This document shows positions 7,885 to 13,658 of a stretch of DNA of 15,719 nucleotides, one piece after another. The position numbers and the translations under genes were made by a program. The notes under the pieces are model-generated. The model did no database searches. It was not told the origin of the DNA and worked only from the letters and a program-made list of their open reading frames with translations. The stretch spans positions 1 to 15,719 of the forward strand of contig NZ_JACHLI010000064.1 in NCBI RefSeq assembly GCF_014204515.1. Direction: 5' to 3'. Each line of letters starts with the position of its first letter. Within the stretch, counting starts at the first letter, position 1. The stretch is from Pseudomonas nitroreducens (lineage in GTDB: Bacteria > Pseudomonadota > Gammaproteobacteria > Pseudomonadales > Pseudomonadaceae).

Positions 7885-9117
7885 TCAGCGTGACATCCCG
7901 CTACTGGCCTTGCGCTTGTCGAACCGGCCGTCTTCGAAGAAGTAGAACTCGGCAAAACCAGGATCGTAGTTGCGCAGGCCCTCGCCGGGCAGGCTCGGCA
8001 GCGCCGCGGTCGCGGCCAGCGGCTGGACCAGGTGCGGGGTGACGATCATCAGCAGCTCGCGGTCGTCCTTGTCCAGGTTGGAGGAACGGAACAGCGCGCC
8101 GAGCACCGGGATGTTGCCCAGGAAGGGAAACTTGTCGATGTTGCTGATGGTGTTGCTGCTGATCAGCCCGCTGATCACGAAGCTCTCGCCGTCGGCCAGC
8201 ATCACGCTGGTATCGGTGCGCCGCACGTTGAGCGCCGGGACGGTGATGTCGGCGGTGCGGATGCCGTTGGAGTAATCCAGCTCGCTGACTTCCGGCGCCA
8301 CCTTCAGGGCAATGCGGCGATCGCTCATCACCGTCGGCGTCAGGGTCAGGCGCACGCCGAACTCCTTGTATTCGATGGTGACGGTGTCGTTGTTGCCGTT
8401 GGGCACCGGGATCGGGAACTCACCGCCGGCCAGGAAGGAGGCGCTCTGCCCGCTGGTGGCGACCAGGCTCGGGCGCGCCAGGGTGTAAGCGAAGCCGCTG
8501 CCTTCCAGGGCGTTGATGAAGCCCAGCCACTTGCTGCTGCCACCGCCCCAGATGATGTTGAAGCCGCTCTGGCTGGTGCCGAAGTTGCCGCCCAGGCCGC
8601 CATCGACGCCGACCTCCAGATTGCCCAGGCTGCCGGGCGCACCGAGTACGAAGGTATTGGAGCCGCGCCGCACCAGCGAGGTGCTGGCCTGCTTGAGCTT
8701 GCTGCGGCTGACTTCGACGAAACGGATGTCGGTCTGCACCTGGTTGGGCAGGCCAGCGGCCGTGGCGCCGACCGCCGCGGCGACATCGCCGACGGCCCGC
8801 GAACCCACCCGCACCACGCTGCGCATGGGTTGGTCGCCGCAGGAGGTCCAGATCAGCAGGCTGGTCAGGCCTTCGGCCTTGCCGGTGACGAGGAAATTCT
8901 TCTTGTCCAGGACCTGTACGTCGGCGATGTTGGGATCGCCGATGGCCAGTCGCTTGATCGGCACCGGCAGTTGCTGGTCACGCTGGGCGCCCTGCTCGAC
9001 ATCGAGGTTCAGCTGCTGGCCGGCAAATCCCGCGCAGGCGCTCGGCACGGCCTGCGCTGCGGAGTGAGCGAGGCAGGCGAGCAAGGTGAACAGGGACAGG
9101 ATGAAGCGCTTGGACAT
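7885..9117 (-). CDS. rcpA: RcpA (CpaC-type) outer-membrane secretin of the Tad pilus
   Basis: This 410-residue protein is the outer-membrane channel for the Flp pilus. A Sec signal peptide covers about residues 1-23 (cleavage near AQA). A secretin N-terminal (pilus formation/BON-like) domain spans about 35-105, with the LAIGDPNIADVQVLDKKNFL segment. The secretin core runs from about 125 to 365. It includes the Gly-rich stretch 158-193, the signature VPALNVRRTDTSVMLADGES (293-312) and FPFLGNIPVLGALFR (330-344), ending at IVTPHLVQPL. No lipobox is seen, so an accessory lipoprotein such as TadD may help insertion. The ATG follows AAGGAG with good spacing and lies 15 bp after the rcpC stop. Confidence 0.95.
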   Translation of the reverse strand: MSKRFILSLFTLLACLAHSAAQAVPSACAGFAGQQLNLDVEQGAQRDQQLPVPIKRLAIGDPNIADVQVLDKKNFLVTGKAEGLTSLLIWTSCGDQPMRSVVRVGSRAVGDVAAAVGATAAGLPNQVQTDIRFVEVSRSKLKQASTSLVRRGSNTFVLGAPGSLGNLEVGVDGGLGGNFGTSQSGFNIIWGGGSSKWLGFINALEGSGFAYTLARPSLVATSGQSASFLAGGEFPIPVPNGNNDTVTIEYKEFGVRLTLTPTVMSDRRIALKVAPEVSELDYSNGIRTADITVPALNVRRTDTSVMLADGESFVISGLISSNTISNIDKFPFLGNIPVLGALFRSSNLDKDDRELLMIVTPHLVQPLAATAALPSLPGEGLRNYDPGFAEFYFFEDGRFDKRKASSGMSR

Positions 9118-9132
9118 CGATGCACTCCTTGC

Positions 9133-10059
9133 TCAATGGGCTTCACGGGAAATTTCGGTACCGCGGTAGACCACCACGCCGGAGTCCACCTGGGGCGCAG
9201 AGACCTGGCGCACGGCGGGGGCTGGCGCGGTCGCCGGGCGGGGTTTGCCGACCAGCTGGTCGAGGGTGATCGGCGGACTGCCGACAGCCCCCAGCGAAGC
9301 CTGCAGGTAGCCGCCCTCCTGCGCCTTCTCGTAGAGCTTCTCGTCCTTGCTGCGCACCGCCAGGCGCAGGGAACCGGCCTGGCTGGCCAGCATCAGGCGC
9401 GCAGCGGCCTGTGCGGGCACTGCCAGGACCGCGGTGCGCGGCGGTCGGGGAGACTGGTCCTTGGGGTCACCGGCATTGCGTGCCTGGCCATCCTTAGCCA
9501 CGGCGATCTGCTCGCCGTAGGTCAGCACCCGCACGCCAGGCAGCACCACCTGGGCGCTGACGTTGCGTTCGCTGCCCTGCTGATCCTGGACGAAGAGCAT
9601 CACGTCCACGTAGTCGCCAGGCAGTACGAAGCCGCCGCCACCGATGACCTCGTCCACCGGGATCGCCATGGCGCGTTCATCGGGCCGGATGGTCCGCGCC
9701 AGAGGCCCGCCGGGCTCGGTGACGGAGGCGCTGAGAATGCTCCCTGCCGGCACGGCGACCCAGACGCGCTGGCCGATCAGCGCTTCGGGTTTGGGGAAGC
9801 TGCCGGCGGGTGCGGTATGCAGCATCTCGACGGCCAGATCGTCCCGGGTGAGCACCGCCAGGGCGGGCAGATCCCGCGCAGCGACCACCACGGCCGTCCG
9901 TTGCAGCTGGTCGGCCCCGGCCAGCGCCATCGGCTGCGCATCCTCGACCACCCCGGGGTGCGGAGCGGGTGCTTTTCCGACATTCAGACCGAGGTAACCC
10001 ACTACCCCTGCGCACACCAGCAACAGCCCGGCGAATACCATCAGCACCTTGCTATTCAT
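9133..10059 (-). CDS. rcpC: RcpC (CpaB-type) periplasmic Flp pilus-assembly protein
   Basis: The 308-residue protein has a single N-terminal membrane helix or uncleaved signal (residues 4-25), a short Pro-rich linker, a SAF-type domain (about 56-115, with VVVAARDLPALAVLTRDDL and a VAVPAGSILSASV strand), and then the RcpC/CpaB domain (about 125-235, including FVLPGDYVDVMLF). The C-terminal 60 residues are Pro/Ala-rich. RcpC sits in the periplasm against the secretin and is needed for pilus assembly or stability. The ATG at 10059 has AAGGA seven bases upstream; an in-frame TTG at 10095 is less likely. It is the first gene of the minus-strand operon, so its promoter should lie in the AT-rich region that follows. 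Confidence 0.93.
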   Translation of the reverse strand: MNSKVLMVFAGLLLVCAGVVGYLGLNVGKAPAPHPGVVEDAQPMALAGADQLQRTAVVVAARDLPALAVLTRDDLAVEMLHTAPAGSFPKPEALIGQRVWVAVPAGSILSASVTEPGGPLARTIRPDERAMAIPVDEVIGGGGFVLPGDYVDVMLFVQDQQGSERNVSAQVVLPGVRVLTYGEQIAVAKDGQARNAGDPKDQSPRPPRTAVLAVPAQAAARLMLASQAGSLRLAVRSKDEKLYEKAQEGGYLQASLGAVGSPPITLDQLVGKPRPATAPAPAVRQVSAPQVDSGVVVYRGTEISREAH

Positions 10060-10220
10060 GAATCCATCCTTGTGCGATATCAGGAGCGCGAGCAATTGCC
10101 CGTCATCTCATGAAAGGACGACGCCTCGCGCGTCAATATCCTTCAGCCCTTTATTGTTATGTCGGCGACACATTACAAATCGATAAGAATCTTTCCTGAT
10201 AATCTGCCGCTGTTTGTTCC

Positions 10221-10244
10221 AAAGCAGAATTTAGTAGCTGCTTT
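10221..10244. promoter_or_regulatory. Dyad AAAGCAG-N10-CTGCTTT in the flp/rcpC control region
   Basis: AAAGCAG (10221-10227) and CTGCTTT (10238-10244) are exact reverse complements around a 10-nt AT-rich spacer. The spacing puts the half-site centres 17 bp apart, reasonable for a dimeric regulator. No U-tract follows, so it is unlikely to be a terminator. Confidence 0.35.
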
Positions 10245-10263
10245 AATAGCGTCAACTGCCAAC

Positions 10264-10275
10264 TGGAAATTTCCA
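10264..10275. promoter_or_regulatory. Perfect 12-bp palindrome TGGAAATTTCCA in the control region
   Basis: The palindrome lies in the middle of the AT-rich spacer, 157 bp before the flp1 ATG. A short direct repeat (CAACTGC then CAACTGG, 10253-10266) runs into it. It could be an operator; no regulator can be assigned by sight. Confidence 0.35.
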
Positions 10276-10421
10276 ACCGTCACTTAGTTCTACTTCGCGA
10301 TGACTATTACTTTGGTATTAGCGCTATTTGAACAATTGCATTCGGCCACGCTGCGCCTAGCCTGACGGTGAAGTCAGGGCATCCGCCCTGTTTGCAGTCG
10401 GGCGTGCACGGAGCCAAGGAC

Positions 10422-10628
10422 ATGGAAAAACAAACCGCAGTTAAACAACTTCCGCAGAATCTCTACGGCAAACTCAAATCCTTCCTCCGCGATCGCGAAG
10501 GTGCCACCGCGATTGAATACGCGGTAATTGCCGGTCTTATTTCCATTGCACTACTGACTGCCGCCACGCCGATCGGTACCAAGATCGGTGCGCTGATGAC
10601 GGCGATCAAGACCGCCATCGGCGCGTAA
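10422..10628 (+). CDS. flp: Flp1, type IVb prepilin
   Basis: This is the main structural subunit of the Flp pilus. The 68-residue prepilin has a long basic leader (residues 1-27) ending in FLRDREG, then the Flp motif. Cleavage is expected after Gly27, with Glu at +5 and Tyr at +6 (ATAIEYAVIAGLI), followed by a hydrophobic helix. The mature pilin would be 41 residues, with the usual TPIGTKIGALM tail. The prepilin peptidase (FppA/TadV) is not in the window. I chose the ATG at 10422 because GGAG (10410-10413) lies 8 nt upstream; an in-frame ATG at 10368 has no such site and gives an unusually long leader. It is divergent from the tad operon and 76 bp before flp2. Confidence 0.93.
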   Translation: MEKQTAVKQLPQNLYGKLKSFLRDREGATAIEYAVIAGLISIALLTAATPIGTKIGALMTAIKTAIGA

Positions 10629-10649
10629 CCGGCCTGACCCGAATCGTTC

Positions 10650-10670
10650 GCGGAGCCGGCATGGCTCCGC
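10650..10670 (+). terminator. Hairpin between flp1 and flp2 (attenuator or mRNA-stabilising stem)
   Basis: GCGGAGCC (10650-10657) pairs perfectly with GCGGAGCC's complement at 10663-10670 around a GGCAT loop. No U-run follows, so it is not a strong intrinsic terminator. Its place between two pilin genes suggests it may stabilise the upstream flp1 message or limit flp2 expression. Confidence 0.45.
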
Positions 10671-10704
10671 CGATGCCGCTGTCCCTTGCCCGGAGGGCAC
10701 GTAC

Positions 10705-10902
10705 ATGGAACGCACGATCGACTCGGTAAAACGCCTGTACCGGCAGTTCAGGACTTTCCTGGCTGATCAGGAGGGAGCCACGGCCATCGAATACGCCGTG
10801 ATCGCCGGCCTGATTTCCATCGCCATCGTCACCGCGGCCAGCCCCATCGGCACCAAGGTCGGCGCGCTCATGGCCCAGGTGCAGACTGCCCTGGGCCTCT
10901 AA
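10705..10902 (+). CDS. Flp2, second type IVb prepilin
   Basis: This 65-residue prepilin paralogue has a 24-residue basic leader ending in FLADQEG, cleavage after Gly24, and the same ATAIEYAVIAGLISIA core with Glu+5 and Tyr+6. The mature form is again 41 residues. It differs from mature Flp1 mainly in the back half (IVTAASPIGTKVGALMAQVQ in Flp2) and the two leaders are clearly diverged. The start is well supported by GGAGGG (10692-10697) seven bases upstream. P. aeruginosa PAO1 has a single flp here as I recall, so this looks like a tandem duplication with divergence. It may be a minor or alternative pilin, or be incorporated with Flp1. Confidence 0.92.
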   Translation: MERTIDSVKRLYRQFRTFLADQEGATAIEYAVIAGLISIAIVTAASPIGTKVGALMAQVQTALGL

Positions 10903-10916
10903 GGGCCCCTGCGGAT

Positions 10917-10945
10917 ATCGCGGGCGGCAGCGCGCCGCCCGCGAT
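10917..10945 (+). terminator. Strong GC hairpin after flp2
   Basis: ATCGCGGGCGGC (10917-10928) and GCCGCCCGCGAT (10934-10945) form a perfect 12-bp stem with a 5-nt AGCGC loop, starting 14 bases after the flp2 stop. There is no U-tract, so it may end transcription weakly or protect the 3' end of the flp message. It separates the flp genes from pctC. Confidence 0.55.
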
Positions 10946-11027
10946 TCCAGCCAATCCCGCTAAAGTCCCCGCCGCCCCGGCCGATACCTCCTGCTCTCCC
11001 TTGTTCCATCTGCAGGATGCTTCTCCA

Positions 11028-12923
11028 ATGCTTCGCTCGCTGTCCTTCTCCCGGAAGATTCTTCTGGCGGCCTCCCTCGTGGTGACCTTCGCCTTCGCCT
11101 GCTTCATCCTCTTCAACGATTTCCGCCAGCGCCAGGCGATCCACGCCGATACGCAAGGCTACCTGAGCGAGGTCGGCAGCCTCACCGCCAGCAATATCCA
11201 GAGCTGGCTGGAAGGCCGCATCCAGCTGGTGGAAGCCGAGGCCGCGCAGCTCGCCGACGGCGAGCCGACGCCCGAGCGCATCCAGCACGTGCTGGAGCAG
11301 CAGGTGTTCCAGAAGAACTTCGAGTCGGTCTACCTGGGTGAAGCCGCCAGCGGCGTGTTCACCATGCGCCCCTACGCACCGATGCCCGATGGCTACGACC
11401 CGCGCACCCGCGGCTGGTACAAGGATGCCGTGGCAGCCGGTCGACTGATCGTTACCGAGCCCTTCCTGGACGCCGGCACCAACGAACAGATCCTCGCCAT
11501 GTCCATGCCGGTGATGCGCAACGGCCAGCTGGTCGGCGTGGCCGCCGGCGACATGAAGCTGGAAACCATCACCGCGATCATCAACTCGCTGAAGTTCGAC
11601 GGCGACGGCTATGCCTTCCTGGTCAGCGACGCTGGCAAGATCCTCCTGCACCCCGACAGCAGCCTGGTGTTCAAGACCCTCGGCGAGGTCTACCAGCAGG
11701 GCGCGCCGAAAGTGCAACCGGGCGTGCAGGAAGTCAGCATCAACGGCGAGGACCAACTGGTGTCGATGACCCCGGTGAAGGGCCTGCCGGGCGTGACCTG
11801 GTATGTCGCGCTGGTGCTCAACAAGGACTCCGCCTACGCCATGCTCAGCGACTTCCGCAACACCGCGATCATCGCCACCGTCATCGCCATCGTTGCCATC
11901 CTGTTCCTGCTCGGCATGCTGATCCGCGTGCTGATGGCGCCGCTGACCGACATGGGCCGTGCCATGCAGGACATCTCCCAGGGTGACGGTGACCTGACCC
12001 AGCGCCTGAAGGTCGCCAGCAATGACGAGTTCGGCGTGCTGGCCAATGCCTTCAACCGCTTCGTCGAGCGCATCCACGAATCCATCCGCGAAGTGGCCTC
12101 CACCGCGCGCCAGCTGCACGACGTCTCGCAGTTGGTGGTGAACGCCTCCAACTCGTCCATGAGCAACTCCGACGAGCAGGCCAACCGCACCAACAGCGTC
12201 GCCGCGGCGATCAACGAATTGGGTGCCGCCGCCCAGGAAATCGCCCGCAACGCCGCCGACGCCTCGCACCATGCCACCGATGCCTCGCACCAATCGGCGG
12301 ACGGCCGCCAGGTGGTGGAACAGACCATCAGCGCGATGAATCAGCTGTCCGGCAAGATCAGCTCGGCGTGCGCCAACATCGAGGCGCTGAACAGCCGCAC
12401 GGTGAACATCGGGCAGATCCTGGAAGTGATCAAGGGCATCTCCGAGCAGACCAACCTGCTGGCACTCAACGCCGCCATCGAAGCCGCCCGTGCCGGTGAA
12501 GCCGGTCGCGGCTTTGCCGTGGTGGCGGACGAGGTGCGCAACTTGGCGCACCGCGCCCAGGAGTCCGCGCAGGAAATCCAGAAGATGATCGAGGAGCTGC
12601 AGGTCGGCGCCCGCGAGGCCGTGGATACCATGACCGAAAGCCAGCGCTACAGCCTGGAAAGCGTGGAGATCGCCAACCGCGCCGGCGAGCGCCTGGCCAG
12701 CGTCACCCACCGCATCGGCGAGATCGACTCGATGAACCAGTCGGTGGCCACCGCCACCGAGGAACAGACCGCCGTGGTCGACTCGCTGAACATGGACATC
12801 ACCGAGATCAACACGCTGAACCAGGAAGGCGTGGAGAACCTGCAGGCCACCCTGCGCGCCTGCGCCGACCTGGAGAACCAGGCCGGCCGCCTGCGCCAGT
12901 TGGTGGACAGCTTCCGCATCTGA
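11028..12923 (+). CDS. pctC: PctC-like methyl-accepting chemoreceptor (dCache_1, HAMP, MA)
   Basis: This transmembrane chemoreceptor signals to the CheA/CheW array. The 631-residue protein has TM1 (about 11-30), a periplasmic dCache domain (about 31-280), TM2 (about 284-304), HAMP (about 306-358) and a long MA signalling domain with the conserved tip ISEQTNLLALNAAIEAARAG. There is no C-terminal CheR-binding pentapeptide; it ends DSFRI. In the ligand pocket I see Tyr123, Arg128, Trp130, Tyr131 and Asp175 of the amino-acid-binding motif, but Phe146 where PctA has Tyr144. PctC at this place in P. aeruginosa senses mainly GABA, so the name rests on position and family. The ATG at 11028 is chosen because it aligns with the start of the second receptor; an in-frame TTG at 11001 would add 9 residues. 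From about residue 329 the protein is nearly identical to the next receptor. Confidence 0.88.
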   Translation: MLRSLSFSRKILLAASLVVTFAFACFILFNDFRQRQAIHADTQGYLSEVGSLTASNIQSWLEGRIQLVEAEAAQLADGEPTPERIQHVLEQQVFQKNFESVYLGEAASGVFTMRPYAPMPDGYDPRTRGWYKDAVAAGRLIVTEPFLDAGTNEQILAMSMPVMRNGQLVGVAAGDMKLETITAIINSLKFDGDGYAFLVSDAGKILLHPDSSLVFKTLGEVYQQGAPKVQPGVQEVSINGEDQLVSMTPVKGLPGVTWYVALVLNKDSAYAMLSDFRNTAIIATVIAIVAILFLLGMLIRVLMAPLTDMGRAMQDISQGDGDLTQRLKVASNDEFGVLANAFNRFVERIHESIREVASTARQLHDVSQLVVNASNSSMSNSDEQANRTNSVAAAINELGAAAQEIARNAADASHHATDASHQSADGRQVVEQTISAMNQLSGKISSACANIEALNSRTVNIGQILEVIKGISEQTNLLALNAAIEAARAGEAGRGFAVVADEVRNLAHRAQESAQEIQKMIEELQVGAREAVDTMTESQRYSLESVEIANRAGERLASVTHRIGEIDSMNQSVATATEEQTAVVDSLNMDITEINTLNQEGVENLQATLRACADLENQAGRLRQLVDSFRI

Positions 12924-12936
12924 TCGCTGCGGACAG
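12009..12936 (+). repeat. Near-identical paralogous block, copy in pctC
   Basis: This block covers the HAMP end, the whole signalling domain, the stop and the start of the terminator. It aligns without gaps to 14634-15561 at a constant offset of 2625 bases. The proteins differ at only three of about 303 residues (Ala/Gly, Ala/Ser and Glu/Gln). Confidence 0.9.
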
Positions 12937-12938
12937 AA

Positions 12939-12964
12939 AAAAAGGCGCCTGCGGGCGCCTTTTT
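12939..12964 (+). terminator. Intrinsic terminator of pctC
   Basis: The stem GGCGCC-TGCG-GGCGCC (12944-12959) is extended by AAAAA/TTTTT on its flanks, with a T-run at 12960-12964. It begins about 15 bases after the pctC stop. The same terminator, almost base for base, follows the second receptor. Confidence 0.92.
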
Positions 12965-12989
12965 CATTGGGTTTAAATCGGGCATCGAC

Positions 12990-13080
12990 CTGTAGGAGCG
13001 GACCTTGTCCGCGAAATCTACCCGGTGCCTCTGAAATATCCGGCGGAGATCAGATCACTTCGCGGACAAGGTCCTACCTG
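12990..13080. repeat. REP-like pair in inverted orientation
   Basis: GGACCTTGTCCGCGAA (13000-13015) and its exact reverse complement TTCGCGGACAAGGTCC (13059-13074) face each other about 43 bp apart. Flanking bases also match in part: CCTGTAGGAG on the left, TCCTACCTGG on the right. This TGTAGGAGCGG...TTGTCCGCG form is a familiar Pseudomonas intergenic repeat. It could fold into a long hairpin downstream of the pctC terminator. Confidence 0.8.
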
Positions 13081-13110
13081 GAAACCTCTGCGCTGCGGGT
13101 CCCTCCCCCC

Positions 13111-13290
13111 CGCCCTCTCTCTGAAGGGAGAGGGAGCCATCCGAGCCGGCCGATGCGTCAGTTTCAGCCGGCACCGATCCAGTCCCCTCTCCCTTCGGAG
13201 CGGGAGCTGTCTGTGCCGGCTGAAGCCATCGTTTCAACCTGCACCGAACGGTCCCCTCTCCCTTCAGGGAGAGGGTTAGGGAGAGGGAAA
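13111..13290. repeat. Tandem array of three ~70-bp hairpin-containing units
   Basis: Units begin at about 13111, 13181 and 13251, exactly 70 bp apart; the last is partial. Each opens with a CCCTCTC...GGGAG hairpin (CCCCTCTCCCTTC in units 2 and 3). Units 1 and 2 continue through a GCCGGC at 13145 and 13215 and a GTTTCAnCCnGCACCGA stretch at 13161 and 13231. The units have diverged by substitution but kept their length. The CCCTCTCCCTAACCCTCTCCC type of element is widespread in high-GC Proteobacteria. Confidence 0.8.
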
Positions 13291-13332
13291 CTCAGGCACA
13301 GATTTCCGGGACAGAGACAGTTGCTCCTACAG
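13240..13332 (-). repeat. Inverted copy A of a ~93-bp element, upstream of pctA
   Basis: Read on the minus strand it starts CTGTAGGAGCAACTGTCT and ends GGGGACCGTTCGGTGCA. It matches 15624-15717 on the plus strand at both ends, with a diverged centre. It overlaps the last unit of the 70-bp array. Confidence 0.85.
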
Positions 13333-13658
13333 CTCGACTCCGAACTTCCGAACAAAATCACTCGCGGTGTATCACCCTTGAAACACCCGCCACAGAGCCA
13401 CCCCTACCGTTCGTCCGACTCCTTCAAGCTTCCTCCTGGCACGCCGAAATCAAGGGTGAAGGCCTTTGATACCCACCAACAAACCGGGCCTGTCCTCACC
13501 GCCGGCACAAGGGAGTACCGGCCACGCCCGCGCGGCTATCCGCCCCGCTGGCGCCGTCCGTTCCACACCACGGGAACGGGCGTTCTGCGGCGACACCGGA
13601 TCTGTCGCCCCGGACTTACGCCGTTCAGGCATCCCACTACCTCCGGACTCGACGCAGC
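13333..13658. other. pctA leader region without a recognisable gene
   Basis: These ~326 bases lie between the repeat array and the pctA start. I see no convincing promoter or small gene. The one structured feature is a 10-bp inverted repeat, TCACCCTTGA (13372-13381) and TCAAGGGTGA (13450-13459), 68 bp apart. The pctA promoter should be here. Confidence 0.5.

Larger units (their letters stand above)
10060..10421. promoter_or_regulatory. AT-rich divergent control region between rcpC and flp1
   Basis: These 362 bases separate the divergent rcpC operon and the flp genes and are far richer in A+T than the rest, mainly 10140-10345. Both promoters should be here. On the minus strand a TTGTAA/AATAAA pair with 17-bp spacing (about 10148-10176) is a possible sigma-70 promoter for rcpC. 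On the plus strand CTAGCCT (10357-10363) loosely resembles a sigma-S -10 element, at a fitting distance from flp1. Both are weak matches. Two dyads listed separately are candidate operators. PprB binds upstream of tad and flp genes in P. aeruginosa, so a PprB site is expected, but I do not recognise one. Confidence 0.7.

Noticed and set aside
8032..10113. Long plus-strand open frame (693 codons) opposite rcpA and rcpC
   Set aside because: It has low-complexity composition, no motif, and lies opposite two recognisable genes.
10368..10421. Upstream ATG extending Flp1 by 18 residues
   Set aside because: It has no ribosome site and would give an unusually long prepilin leader, while the ATG at 10422 has a good one.
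10899..12710. Long minus-strand open frame opposite pctC, with a similar one opposite pctA at 13536-15635
   Set aside because: The two resemble each other only because the underlying receptor genes are paralogous. They are His/Gly/Val-rich shadow frames with no domain.
13111..13290. Possible CRISPR array
   Set aside because: The 70-bp units are similar along their whole length, with no short exact repeats alternating with unique spacers, and no cas gene is present.
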